A DNA stretch of 64,000 nt from Meghimatium bilineatum (GCA_034231615.1 CM067298.1:65987591-66051590); one strand, 5' to 3'. Shown: positions 23,060 to 35,035, numbered from the stretch's first letter. Numbers and translations are program-made. Notes: generated by a model from the letters alone, not told the origin.

Positions 23060-24109
23060 AAAGAGCATAAGATCTCTTGGAAAAAGGTTTGTGGTGTTTC
23101 CACAGATGGTGCTCCAGCTATCTGGCTTCAACGTCTGGTACTGAATGAGTCACCAAAAGTCATCGGAACTCACTGTATGATTCATCGGCAAATATTAACA
23201 ATAAAGACGCTACCACAAGAGTTACAATAAGTAATGAAAATCTTCATAAGTTCTATTAATTTTGTAAAGGCGAGCACTTTAAACGGTCCACTTTTCGCTA
23301 CTGTGCAACGGATTGAATGTGCCGAACGATGCTCTGCTGTTACACACTGAAGTGAGATTGTTCTCGAAAGGAAAAATTTTAATTTTTGTTTTTGAGCTTC
23401 GTGATGAACTTAAAACGTTTTTTAATCAGAAAGCAAAACCGCAGTTCGAAGCACTTTACAGCGATAAAAGTAAACTGCAGAAAATAGCTTACTTGGTTGA
23501 CATCTTTGCCATCTTGAGTGAGTTAAATTTATCAATGCAAGGACCAAATGCAACATGCATCAATTTGTCTGAAAAGAAGATCCGATCATTCAAAATAAAA
23601 CTTCAGCTTTGGCAAAAAAAATGGATGAAAATAAAATGTACATGTTGTCTAATTTATATGCTTTCTTTGAGGAACATTCCATTGAACCACACAAAAGGAC
23701 TAATATAATAATTTATGTGAAAGAACACTTGCACATGCTTGCAGACGAAACGTCTTCATACTTTCCATATCTACCGGACACCTCATTTGCACTTGCCAGA
23801 AGCCCATTCACAGTCAAAGTTGAAGATGTTCCTGAGACAGCACAAAAGTTCATTGAACTTATTAACAGCGATGCAGTGAGAACTGATTTCATTACATTGC
23901 CAATTACAAAATTCTGGATCAAGTGTTTGCAGTCATATCATGTTCTGTCTGAGATTGTGTTGCACCTTGTTCTACCATTTCCAACAACATATCTTTGTGA
24001 AACAGGGTTTTCCAGCATGTTGGTTATCAAGTCTAAATACACAAGTAGACATGTTGAGTTAGATGATCTTCCTTGTACTCTTGCACAGACTGCCCAGAGA
24101 ATAATCTGA
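23060..24109 (+). pseudogene. hAT transposase pseudogene, ZBED-type
   Basis: In three frame-broken pieces. 23060-23230 encodes HKISWKKVCGVSTDGAPAI (catalytic TDGA at 23101-23112), then GTHCMIHR. 23313-23708 has LLLHTEVRLFSKGKILIFVF and YLVDIFAILSELNLSMQG, typical of the ZBED5/SCAND3-related hAT branch. 23609-24109 has SYFPYLPDTSFALARSPF and the dimerisation domain (LPFPTTYLCETGFSSMLVIK, about 23968-24027). The family enzyme cuts and pastes hAT elements. The BED zinc finger expected near 22600 is not recognisable, and stops at 23228 and frame changes inactivate the gene. Confidence 0.9.
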
Positions 24110-24834
24110 TGTGGTGAGAAATTAACAATCTCAACGTTCGCACTGACTTTGACTTTTTACGCATACTGTCGAAAAATGTAGCAATGCAGTTTTCTGTTGT
24201 TATATTAAGACTGTTACCCATGCTACAACATGCTTCAAGACACAATTTTATTTATGTGTAATTAGAAATAAATATTTCACAATATATACATACATATTGT
24301 TTTTGTGATTAATCACTGTGTTTTAAATATTTTTAATTTGTAACAATGAAGATACATCCTGCATATCATATATTAATATTACTATTCATAACAGTTGCCA
24401 AATTAAAGTTATGAAGTAGATACGAAAATAATTCTATGGTTTAGGGGTCACTACAGCATGAGGATCTGTATTAAAGAGTCGCGGCATTGGGACGGTTGAG
24501 AACCGCTGTGTTAGACTGTCTAGACGTCAATGGACATCTAAGCAAGACCCGGTCTAATATAAGCTTTGGGGTTGGCCGTCCGACTTGCGAAGATAAGGAG
24601 CATCGCCCTGTCGACTGAAGAAGTAACAAGACCGGCATCTGTTTACTCTGACTATAATCTTTGTTTTATTATGTACCTTTGATCTGCATTAAACTTCAAG
24701 TATTCAACTTCATGTGTTCATTGTGCCATTTAATGTCATTATCGGAGTTTTCTGTATGAATTTGCAACATTTGTTTACGATTGTGAAATATAAATAAAAT
24801 GTACCAGTAATTTTCTTAATTTTCCCGTTTGCTA

Positions 24835-25013
24835 TTATAGCATAAGGGTGGGGGGATGCAGGTGGGAGGTGGTGTGTGCAGGATGGGGGTGTTGGTATAC
24901 TTAAACAGAAACGGGTGAGGGCTTCCACCGAATTCTTGACACTTGTTGACAGTGGGATGAAGGGGGGGGGATACATTTAGCAAAAATTATTTGACATAAT
25001 TTATGAACAGCTA
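24835..25013. mobile_element. M1 MITE-like element, partial
   Basis: The G-rich interior (GGGTGGGGGGATGCAGGTGG) and the right end TTGACATAATTTATGAACAG match other M1 copies. The left end is not definable. Confidence 0.5.
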
Positions 25014-25130
25014 CTGTGTGATATTTATTTCTTATCTTATGTTCTATTTTTATGAAGAGAGTGGGGTTAGAATAAACTAATCTCACTTGTATCTCCAGGT
25101 TACACGGCCTTGAATCGAACTGTCCATCCT

Positions 25131-25178
25131 CTCTCTCTCTCTGTGTGTGTCACTCTCTCTGTCTCTCTCCCTCTTAAT
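25131..25178. repeat. (CT)n/(TG)n microsatellite
   Basis: Short pyrimidine-rich run interrupted by TG repeats. The overlapping Arg/Glu-rich and Leu/Ser-rich frames are artefacts of it. Confidence 0.85.
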
Positions 25179-25539
25179 CCTTCCTTGCTCCTCATGATCT
25201 TCAACTTTACCTTGTGGTACGATATGCTCCATTTTTTTATTTCTCGTTACGTCTCCAAAAATCTGGTCTCTCTTCTGGTACGAACAATAAAAATCAGAAT
25301 AGTGTACACACAAATCGCACCCGGAACGTTTAATTATTAACCGATCAACTTCGATGATTGTCTGTCAGCCTCATATTTTTTATTACAATTTTTCGGAGCT
25401 TCTAAACTATTCTTGCTTGATATCAATCCCGTAGAAAAGAGTGGGGAGGGGTGGGGTGTGGGGTCTAGAGATCAAGCCTTACCCCGTAGGAAAATCAAAT
25501 ACACGGTATATTATTTAGTTCCACGAAATAGCACATTAA

Positions 25540-26425
25540 ACGTGCATGCTTATACAAAAAAGTAGAATATAAGGGCATATTGGTACAAACAAGTACGTTA
25601 TAAGTACATGCTTATACACACAGGTACAATATAAGTATATGCTTATGCAAACAGGTACAATATAAGTACATGCTTATACAAACAGGTACAATATAAGTGC
25701 ATGATTATACAAGCAAGAACATTATTAGTGCATGTTTATACGAACAAGAGCATTATAAGTGAATGATTGTACACACACATACATCATATGATTATACGCA
25801 TAAATATATCATACGTACATTCTAATACACACGTGTACATTATAAGTGCATGAATATACAAGCAAGAATATTATAAGTCCATAATTATATACACAAGTAT
25901 ATTTTATAAGTGCATGATTATACAAGCAAGAACATTATAAGTGCATGCTAATACAAAAACAAGTACATTATAATTGCATGCTTATGAAACAAGAGTATTA
26001 TAAGTGTATTCTTATAGAAACAGGTACATTATAAGTACATGCTTATACAAACAAGTGCACTATACGTGCATGCTTATGCAAACACGCACATTATACGTGC
26101 ATGATTTACACGCATGAACATTGGAAGTGTTTGATTATACAAGAAAAAACTTTATAAGTGCATAATTATACAAACAGTACATTAAATGTGTAAGATTATA
26201 CAAACAAGTAAATTATATGTGCATGATTATACAGGTAAGAGCATTATAAGTCCATAATTATACAAACAAGTACATTATAAGTGAATGAATATACAAACAA
26301 GTACATTATAAGTGTATGCTTACACAAACGCGCACATTATAGCTAAATGATTATACAATCAAGAAATATAAGAGCATGCTTATACAAACAAATACATTAT
26401 AGGTTCATGCTTATACAAAATTAAG
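25540..26425 (+). repeat. Degenerate minisatellite, unit about 32-34 bp
   Basis: Roughly 26 imperfect units of the type CTTATACAAACAAGTACATT followed by ATAAGTGCATG. Spacing varies by a few bases and substitutions are frequent, so this is older than the arrays at 36797 or 35036. Confidence 0.9.
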
Positions 26426-26429
26426 TAGA

Positions 26430-26765
26430 AATTAAGAGATGGATTTCAAATGCGTTTTCAAAACTTGTCCAAGTGAAAACTCTGTGGCAAGGAATCAGTA
26501 GCAAAGTAAAACTGTGTATGATAAGAACATACATTTTTCCTGTTTCAATATACGGGTGTGTGGCCTGGTCTCTAAATAAAACCGTGGTAAAGAAAATTGA
26601 CGCCTTCGAATTGAGATGCCACAGAAAAAACTTGGACAGCAAAAAATGGCAAATAAAGAAGTATTATAATCATTGAAACTCGAAGAGGACTGGCTACTAA
26701 ATAACACCATAACAAGAAAGTTGAACTTTTTTGGTAATCTAAAGAGATATAACAGCATGGACAAA
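26430..26765 (+). mobile_element. L-G LINE C-terminal fragment
   Basis: The 67-codon frame at 26473-26676 reads KLCMIRTYIFPVSIYGCVAW, then KKIDAFELRCHRKN, the same blocks as L-G at 19644-19886. It continues after a break with a region ending near 26765, followed by AT-rich simple sequence. The KCYRR-type Arg pair is changed. Confidence 0.75.
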
Positions 26766-27249
26766 TGATATATGTATCTGATATATTAAAATATGTACTT
26801 GTATGATACATATAAATGATATATGTATCATATAAATGACAAATGATAGACAAATGATATATGTATCTGATTATTTAAACATGTACTTGGATGAGCCAGG
26901 TCAACTCGCTTAAGATCGCGAGGTGTTCAGAAGGTCCATAAGGAAGACTACATTCTGGAAAGAATATGTCCCACGATGATAACGAAAGACTGGGAATCAA
27001 TATATTTTTTCTTTCTATTCCCCTTTTGCTGAGAGTAAAGTTATTTACTTTATGAATAATGAGATATGGTTCTTCAATATATTAAAAAATAATGCTTAGG
27101 CTAGATATTGGATAGTCTGAGTACATTTTTGTCAATACTACACGCATTTTAGCCCTTTGTACACTATTCGGTAATCCATCTCTCATTTACCAATGTTGTG
27201 TCAACTGCCCTGGTTCCCGTGATTATGATGCATGTGGGCCTACTTGTTA
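26766..27249. other. AT-rich sequence without gene
   Basis: Short direct repeats of ACAAATGATATATGTATCTG occur between 26760 and 26870. The remainder has no recognised content, except a possible L-G remnant up to about 27000 (GGAAAGAATATGTCCCACGA). Confidence 0.4.
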
Positions 27250-27415
27250 CTTGTAAGCATCCAGTTCAGTCGGTCAGTGCGTGTGTTCCTTGTGTTTGTA
27301 AACACATATTTATGTCCGTCAGTACGTGTGTTACTTGTGTTTGTAAACACCTAGTTCTGTCCGTCAGTACGTGTGCTTGTAAACACATATTTCTGTCCGT
27401 CAGTACGTGTTACTC
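27250..27415 (+). repeat. Tandem repeat, unit about 50 bp, 3-4 copies
   Basis: Repeats of GTCAGTACGTGTGTTACTTG followed by TGTTTGTAAACACATATTTC. Adjacent units differ at a few positions, and one copy is shortened. Confidence 0.8.
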
Positions 27416-27849
27416 GAGGAAATTATATATCTGAGCAATTCATGTGTTATTTTGTGTTTAAATACAGTCAACATTTCTAAACATCTGATTTTTACTATAA
27501 TTGCTGGGTTATTTTTACATATTTACCGTTCCCATGAGACCAGTGATAACAGCTCACTTTATGCGCTTACTTCTTTCACGATATCTTCATTACAAATTTT
27601 ATATACACATGGTGTTGTAGTAATTCTTATATAAAACCATATCTTTGCACACTTATCTAAAATATGTATGTGGGGAGTCTTCGTGTTCAGTCGTTTAGAT
27701 TCCGGTTGTTCAGGATTCATTTTGTACTATTCTATGATTCATTAGAAAAAGAAGAAATTATTCTATTAAATATTTTGTATTGAACAAGTCTTCCGAACCT
27801 GATACTTGGGGAAACAGTGTGTGACATGCAACTGTGATGGCGAGTATCA
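27416..27849. other. No recognisable gene
   Basis: AT-rich; only short open frames (75 codons at most) without motifs. Confidence 0.45.
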
Positions 27850-28215
27850 TCATCATTATTAAGTGCCGTCTCCGCAGCGAATGTTGCCTGAAGCACACCT
27901 CCAATATCCCGTCTGTTTTCTTTGTGGCGCACTGTGCTAGACTATAACATGTCCATCTGGCAATGTTACTCTACCACTTGTATCTCTGCTTCCCTCTTGC
28001 TCACCTCCTTTCGACTTTACCCTCTCTTCAAACTGCTATCATTTTCTTTTGATATGCCCACAATATTTTATTTATTTGGTATTTATTTCCTTTAATAATT
28101 CTTTATTCATATAAAGTATTACTAGAACTTCTTTGTAGATTTTCTTATCTTTCCATGAAGTTATCCCTATTCCGCTATTCTTCTATATATCCACATCTTA
28201 TAGGCATACATTCTC
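27850..28215 (-). mobile_element. L-A LINE 3' end
   Basis: On the plus strand it starts with the tail ATCATCATCATTATTAAGTG and runs through GCTAGACTATAACATGTCC to the CTATTCTTCTATATATCCAC segment, matching L-A at 17893-18250 with small indels. Confidence 0.8.
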
Positions 28216-28826
28216 TATCAGTAGCGGGTATAGAAGGCGCAAATCCTTTGCTAGATAGGTAGGTAGGTAGGTAATCCTTTGTTCAATGTATTAGGACGTG
28301 TTTATATGTTAAAATATAGTAATTTTCATTTTAATGTTATAAAGAAGCATGAGCATGTTTTAGTACTAAAATAAAAATTCAGAAATATATAAATGCATTC
28401 TACAATTATCGAAATTAGAGTTCCTTCGCACACTCCCTATATTTATTTGGGTAACAACCATGGTTTGTACTTGGTTACCATGTGAATAATGAGTCAAAAT
28501 AAAATAATATTAGAAAACAGTGACATTATAACTATACAAAAGCTTACAGCAACAAAATATGTCTTTTCAACTTTTCAAAACTTTTCAACCAAACAGTGAC
28601 TCATTTATTTTTAATTCCAAATGAAAATATTTACCCAAAAACAAATGTTCATATTGGTTATTTCTACTGTGATGGAGTATGCTCCTAAGACCTTAGCATT
28701 TTGCACATGTCTACAGTCTCATTTCGTATGACCAAGGTACCAGGTTCAAACCTCATCACAAGTAACAATACCATCCGAATTGCTCAACAAGCAATGACAA
28801 CATATTTATATTGTCTAGAAAATAAG
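28216..28826. other. No recognisable gene; short GGTA repeat
   Basis: A (GGTA)5 run lies at 28254-28274. The remainder is AT-rich without recognised features. Confidence 0.5.
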
Positions 28827-29600
28827 TCAGTCAGTTCCTCTTTTGCAAAGTTTGGCAAATAGGGCGGATGTCATAGTTCTCCTAGGCTGTCGATCAGTTG
28901 CCAAGGATTGCAGGTCTTGTGCATTTATGCATGTTGATTTTAGTTCATCAATAAACGTTTTTCTGAGCGTTGTTTTTGGTCTTCCCTGTTTTCTTTCCCC
29001 GTCTGGTGTCCACATGCAGGCTTGTCGTGGGATTCTATCTTCCTTCATTCTAAGTATGTGGCCGATGTATGTCCAGCGGCGTTTTGTGATGATATTCGTC
29101 ACGTATTCTTGTTGTGTCTGCTCTCTTAGTATGTCGTTTGATTTAAGTCTTTCCAATTAGTATTTGTGATTTGTCTGAGGCATTTATTATCGAAGGCAAC
29201 TAACTTCTTATCCATTATTGGGGTAGATTTCCAACTTTCACATCCATATGTTAATGATGGAATCACACTTGCATTGAAAAGTCGCAGTTTGATGTGTTTA
29301 CTTGCGATCTCCAGATGTTTGAGAGTTTGTTAAAGGCGTTGGAGGCGAGAGTGATTCGAGTCTTGATTTCTGAGTTGGTATCCCCGTCTGCTGTTATCTT
29401 GCTTCCCAAATATACGAAATTAGAAACGTTGTCTAGTATATTATCATCTAGTTTAATTGATTCTGTCAGGTCGGTAAAGTTCATGAATTTCATTTTATGT
29501 GTGTTTATTTGGAGGCCTATCTGTTGGGAAAAAAATATCACTTGAAAATCACTTCCCCGCAAAAACTGCTTGGTTAATTTTATCTATCTCTTCTTGGTTA
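28827..29600 (-). mobile_element. L-F LINE, C-terminal half
   Basis: Read on the minus strand in three frame-shifted pieces. 29562-29263 carries IGLQINTHKMKFMNF, SNFVYLGSKITADGD and ITLASNAFNKLSNIWRSQV. About 29262-29157 has LTYGCESW and KKLVAFDNKCLRQIT. 29156-28827 has RRWTYIGHILRMKEDRIPRQ and GERKQGRPKTTLRKTF, the GRPK end of the protein. Two frameshifts; the RT catalytic box is lost at the 5' truncation. Confidence 0.85.
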
Positions 29601-30027
29601 ATTACTGCGTCCTAAATAAGATATGCTACCAACCCACATATACTTTATTTATTGCTAGTTTTATACAAATTATGTCAGCAGAATTGATAATGATAAATAA
29701 ACAAAGACTGGATGGTGTTTTCGACACACATTTTCTTGGAAATCAGTAGATTATTCTTTGTTTCTGAGAGTTTCTGAAACTATGAAGCCTAAATATACTA
29801 AATAATAACTACAAATTAACAAAAAACAGTAATAAAACATTGACAATAATAAAGATGATACTCATGGACACTGTATCTGCAATAAAAGAAACATGTATTT
29901 GAAACTGACATAATTAAATACTCCATGCAGAACAGGCATTGTGAGTATTCAATTTGTAAAGTCATCTATGAGTATTTTCAGTTTTCCTCATATTCTAAGA
30001 TTTTTTTTCATGCTTAGTAATTTAAAA
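29601..30027. other. No recognisable gene
   Basis: AT-rich. A run of repeated TTGGTTAATT near 29570-29605 is the only internal repetition. Confidence 0.45.
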
Positions 30028-30330
30028 ACATGTTCTTCTTCTTCTGCGTTCAGGAATACTTTGGTCTTGCTAGATCTTCAGGCCAGTACGAAGCTCCGAG
30101 TTTTGTTTAGGTAAGAGCGGCTGCCCCAAAGTTTTTGCCCCAGTTCAGCCAATTGTTGCCATGTCTTGCGTCGCTGTTCTTTGTACTATGGACAGTCTTG
30201 GAGTATGTGTTCAGGGGTCCATATGCCTGTTCTGCATGGACATTCATATGTGTGGGCCATCCAGATTCAGTACACGTGGCTCTGTAGCCTGCAGTTGGCC
30301 AGTTCGAACTCGAAAGATGATGGTCTGTTG
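30028..30330 (-). mobile_element. L-B LINE 3' end with GAA tail
   Basis: The reverse complement encodes, across small frameshifts, THTYECPCRTGIWTPEHILQ and WQQLAELGQKLWGSRSYLNK, the L-B C-terminus. The tail is the CTTCTTCTTCTGCGTTC at 30029-30049, i.e. GAACGCAGAAGAAGAAG on the sense strand, which is the same join as the S1 3' end. Confidence 0.8.
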
Positions 30331-30714
30331 TAAAAACATGATATCTTAGGATTTGTACATTCAAATGGTATAAAATGTAAGACATTTGTAATGATATATG
30401 TGCAGATTTCCTACCATGCTGAGTACAATAAGATTCAAAATGTGAATTTTATGAACTTTTATACATATATAATGAGACGGAAATATTGATACTCCATAAA
30501 GAGGCTCATAAAGTTTACAAATTCAAATAAACCTTTATATCAATCTTTATAATTTTCTAGGGCGCATCAATACATATATAATAGATGAAACTTTTTATTA
30601 TTTGTTAACTGCTTTGTATTTTCTTGAGAAAGACTTTAAGGTTGAAAGTTGAAGATATCTTGTATATTTTTATTTCTTAATTAGGGCAGATATGCGGGTG
30701 GACGGACAGACAGA
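30331..30714. other. No recognisable gene
   Basis: AT-rich; a short GACA/GATA run occurs at 30700-30728. Confidence 0.45.
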
Positions 30715-31075
30715 CAGACAGATAGATAAAATAAGAAATGAAGAAATTAGGAAAGGAAAAGAGTTGGTATAATATCATGTATTGAACATATTGAAAGACT
30801 GCAAGCAAAATGATTTGGTCACCTAAAGAGAATGAACCCAAGCCAAATACCAATAGGAGCATATAACAAATGAATATCGGGCGTAAAGCCAAATATAGAC
30901 AAAAAAACGGTGGATAGAAAACATCAAGATAGCGTTGAACAAACATGGACTAAATGTAACCACGGCGACACATCTGGCATTGGAGCGACAGCTTAAGCTC
31001 CCATCTCTACTCCTAACGGCAAGTGTGAATGCGATCATCCATCATTTACCTGAGGACAGACAATAGACAATACAT
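30715..31075 (+). mobile_element. L-D LINE 3' end
   Basis: Frame-broken plus-strand relic: KKRWIENIKIALNKHGLNVT and ATHLALERQLKLPSLLLTAS (about 30900-31020), the C-terminal end of L-D proteins. It is followed by AATAGACAATACATATATAT and a long decayed GATA/GACA-rich stretch to 31260, consistent with an eroded tail. Confidence 0.75.
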
Positions 31076-31554
31076 ATATATATATATTTATATATAATTT
31101 AGACATATAGTTAGGTAGATTGATAGCGTTTTAGATCGACGGACTGATAGATAAACAGAAAGGTAGAGAGATATATAGTTAAACAGCTACCATGAAGATA
31201 TCTAGATCGATAGACAGACGGGTAGGTGTGTAGACATGTAGGTTGGTAGGTAGGTGTGACACATGATAATATTTTCTGAATATTCTATTATTATGTTCCA
31301 TTTATATGTGTCTTACAAGCTTCACAAGTCTATATGTAACCATTTATTTTGCTACTGTGACATTTATTTGCAGACGCACTGAAGCCAATACATGCCAGAT
31401 TTCTGGTATGCTTCATTCCCTTGGCACAATAATTAACACATAGAAGACACTATAGCTTGTATCGGCGCTGTAATTCTACACCAAATGTATATGTGTCCTT
31501 TACGACAAGTTTAACAATTTGTTGTACATTGTGTTTTTGCCAGCCTCAAGCATA

Positions 31555-32150
31555 CTAATAATACTTCCCACAACCTTCAGTATAGTAGGGGTACCACTCT
31601 GGAGACAGTACGAAAAGCCCTCCAAACCCACTGACCTCGGCTATTCGGAGGAGAGTAGAAAAATCATGTCCAGAGCATTCTTTGATGTTATTAATTCAGG
31701 ATTTTCTTTGTCTGTCCCTTTTTATTTCTCGCTCGGATGTTCCTTGTAAAATAATTTTAGAAAGTGAGTGGTGTCTCGCTACATGTCCAAACCACATACG
31801 CTTACGCTATTTTCCCACTGTCAAAAGTGGTTATTGATAACTTGAATTTGTTTGTTTTCTGACTGATATATGGTCTGTGTTCTTCTATAAGTTGAAGTTT
31901 CCTGAATATTAAAGAAAGCTCTGAGAAACCACACCATTGCACATGTCAAGTAAGAGCAAATCGTTTGCAATTCCTAGGGATAGCAACCAACCCACCAACC
32001 ATATAACAAATTCTTAACGAACGTCTGTAGCACTTGTATTCAAAAGTCTGAATCCTTCTTTCCGTGTCTGTGTTGAGTGCCCATCTTTCACATCCGTATA
32101 AAAATGGAATTAGCACTAGCGATCTCAATAGATTTATGTCTACTGTCTCG
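31555..32150 (-). mobile_element. L-C LINE 3' part, degraded
   Basis: The reverse complement follows 41500-42000: LVLIPFLYGCERWALNTDTE and FEYKCYRRSLRICY (31946-32128 minus), then the post-RT tail down to AGGGGTACCACTCTGGAGAC. The terminal ATTG tail is lost. Two small deletions. Confidence 0.8.
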
Positions 32151-32154
32151 TTCT

Positions 32155-32460
32155 TTTCGTTCGCAGTTTAACATGCATATACAGCAAGTCCGGTTTTCTT
32201 AATAAATGCTGCTGTATTTGAAAGCTTCTCAGTGCTCCCATACAGTTTTCTGTGAATATCTGTCTCTGTGTACCAGTGTTCCTCCCTTAACTGGTTTAGT
32301 GTAATGCAGTCTTGCAGGATATGTTCCGCGGTCTGTGCTGCCTACCCACATGGATACAGAGGTGGTGGAACCAATCTTAGTCTATGTAAGTGGCCTTTAG
32401 TCTGCTGTGTCCCGTGCTGATGCAGAAATGATAACCTGCTCAGTTCTTTCCATATATTGA
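32155..32460 (-). mobile_element. L-B-like LINE 3' end
   Basis: The reverse complement encodes RLRLVPPPLYPCG, AEHILQDCITLNQLREEHWY and KTGLAVYAC in shifting frames, parallel to the L-B ends at 21609 and 30028. It ends CTGCGAACGAAAAGAACGAG, without a clean GAA tail. Confidence 0.7.
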
Positions 32461-32571
32461 TAGTTGTATTTTGGGTGGTCTACTTTCCTAATAGCTTTGA
32501 TGAGAGTCCTGTTTTTGTGGTAGGTGATTTCTTATTATTTTTGTTCCTGTGTTGCTCCATCTTTTGCCAGC

Positions 32572-33090
32572 ATCAATCAATCAATAAACCCGTAACCCTT
32601 CAGGGTCGTAGGGGTATCACATAGGATGCCTCAGCACACAGAGTACTCCAGCGAATTCTATCCTAAGCGATGCGGATGAGTGTGGAAATGCCAGCATATC
32701 TTTATCTATATTTCCTGGTATGCCACAATGGGATGGTATCCACTATAGTATAATCTTCTTTGGATACTCACTTCTCGTATGGCTTGCTTCAGACCTGGCA
32801 GTCTATCATTGTCAATGACTTGTTTTTACAATAAAATTGATTTTACTTTTCCAAATAATATTCAACCGTATCATGGCAGCCATCTTGACTCTCATCATAA
32901 TATCATTTTCCGAGCTGCCATCATCACTTATTTGGGATCTGAGATATTTGAAGGTGGTAACTTCTTCAAGCTTGTGACCGTTTAACCGAATGTTCGTGGA
33001 ATCTTGCTTGATATCACTAGTCACCAATATCTTGCTTTTATCGAGGCTAATTTCTATGCCATATTTCCGGCTAACGTCTTCCTAGCATAG
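32572..33090 (-). mobile_element. L-C LINE with internal deletion
   Basis: The plus strand begins with the L-C tail CATCAATCAATCAATAAACC, then the 3' terminus to about 32700. It jumps to the region encoding GHKLEEVTTFKYLRSQISDD (32985-32900 minus) and KYGMEIS-equivalents to 33090. About 500 bp of the post-RT region is missing. Confidence 0.8.
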
Positions 33091-33944
33091 CCTCCTATAT
33101 AGTTTCCCTTTGTTGAATATAATAACGTATTTTGTTAAGTAGAGATCACCTTTCATCCAAAGAAATGGTCATGAGATCCACTCAGTAATTTCTATTACAA
33201 GCAGCGATGTATTTCAAAGCAGCACATTTATTTATCACCTGAAATCCTCGCTGCAATAATTCACACTTCCCGCTGTTACCTTACCCGCTCAATACAAATT
33301 ATTCACTGCACATTACATAAACTTTCTGATTTAGTATTTCCTCCTGCGCCCACAAAATAGATCAGAAATCTTTGCGGTAGAGATTTCCCATTTGGTTCTA
33401 ATCTGAGTTGACGAACGAGAAAACTTGTAAACATATTGTTATTTTTTATATGTCTAAGATAACTATCTTTGATGGATCATTAACTATAGAGTGTGTGACG
33501 TTCATCGCATCTTAACATATTTTATGTGCACTGTCAACATAAAATATATAAAGAGAAGGGGAACCAATTTTATCGAGTAGCAAATGTAATAGTTTCTTCC
33601 AACAAACGTATCGCATACTGGATGGACCATTAACCACAAAAGTGGCATATATGAAGAATTCAGTCAGACTACTGTGGCTTCTTTTTTTTGGTATATATAC
33701 ACGAGTATATAGTTCACTGATGAAACACCCAAAATGACTAAAATTTGAAGTTCGAAAGGAAACCATAACTCAAAATTGTATCTCTTTATAGAAAAGGTCA
33801 GTTTTGACTAAAAATCGTTTAATAATGACAACATTTACAGCAAAAGTAAACAGGGAGGAAAGAAAATATTGCATGTTAGGGAATAAATAGTGTCACTGAA
33901 TAAATTTGTGGGGTAAGCACTGAAGGTACTAGAATTAGAGCACG
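33091..33944. other. No recognisable gene
   Basis: AT-rich. The 84-codon minus frame at 33512-33766 shows no motif I recognise. Confidence 0.45.
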
Positions 33945-33957
33945 CTATAATCTTAAG

Positions 33958-34278
33958 GAAAATAATACTCACGTGAAAGTCAGGTAATGAAGTCCTACTG
34001 AATGACGACTAAAACACTACACACTATCACTAACGGATGTAAATATGGTACATATAACAAAACAAAACACAGAATATAATCTACAAATGACAATACACAG
34101 GACAAAGTCATTTGTAGATTATATTCTGTGTTTTGTTTTGTTATATGTACCATATTTACATCCGTTAGTGATAGTGTGTAGTGTTTTAGTCGTCATTCAG
34201 TAGGACTTCATTACCTGTCTTTCACGTGAGTATTATTTTCCATTATGTTCTACTAGCAGTACCACCATCTATTGATTA
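33958..34278. mobile_element. Hairpin insertion with near-perfect 134-bp arms
   Basis: 33958-34091 and 34107-34240 are reverse complements with a single mismatch seen (the A/T in GAAAGTCAGG versus GAAAGACAGG), separated by 15 bp. A 38-bp segment (34241-34278) follows. The whole is bounded by the 13-bp direct repeat CTATAATCTTAAG at 33945-33957 and 34279-34291. It is non-coding. The near-identity implies a recent event or active homogenisation. Class unknown. Confidence 0.9.
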
Positions 34279-34291
34279 CTATAATCTTAAG

Positions 34292-35035
34292 AGCGATTTC
34301 TCTTAAAATAAAATTCTAGAGGACGAATGGGAACTCTGCGTTGAGTCATGAAGGAATGTCTATGCCATTTTAGGATTTCTGCAAACTTAATATGGACAGT
34401 ATATGTTCGCAAGCATCAAAATTATATGGATAAATGCTGACAAAAAGTGGGAAAACAGTAAGAAAATATTGTTTATTCCATTGCATATTAGTCTAGAAAC
34501 ATGAAAACATACGTAGTTGAAATTGATATGGCAAATTCACACATAGATAAAAAATATCGTTTAAGATAGTCATTCGCTGGTTGTGTGCCTATAGTAGTTA
34601 GTATATTAATTCGTAATCATACAGCTATTCCATCGGTGGTGCTCATCTGAGTAATGTTTTTATTTTTAAAATATGTTATATGTAGGAATTTGTACAACAA
34701 CGTTGGTTACAGCAAATACGAACTTTCCACAAGGTCAGAAGGAAAATAGAGCATGCCGTTTAGTGAGTAAAAACAAGTAAAATGGAGGGTTTTACTTGTT
34801 TTGTCCATCCCCCCCCCCTACCACTTTTGAACCTTTTCTCTCCACAGAATATAATAACAAAACCCGATTAGAGAAGTGAAATGTGTTTAAATTTACGTAA
34901 CCATTCGTCTTAACAAAGTTGTATGTACGTCCTACCATCCACATTCCGTTCGAAATATTTCAGTTCTGATGTGATATTAATGATGTATTCCTACACTCTG
35001 TATTTTACAAGTATTCCACCTGTACAATTTGTATA
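34292..35035. other. No recognisable gene
   Basis: AT-rich; a short G/C-run palindrome (AAAACAAGTAAAAT with TTTTACTTGTTTT) lies near 34768-34802. Confidence 0.45.

Larger units (their letters stand above)
22317..24508 (+). mobile_element. hAT transposon, 2.19 kb, ZBED/SCAND3-like
   Basis: Terminal inverted repeats: CAGCGGTTCTCAGCCTG at the left, and CAGCGGTTCTCAACCGTCC as the reverse complement of the right end. Flanking 8-mers TTTAAGAC (22309-22316) and TGTTAGAC (24509-24516) match 6 of 8, fitting a hAT 8-bp target duplication. It contains a degenerate transposase gene and a partial M2 insertion at 22825-22930. Confidence 0.9.
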
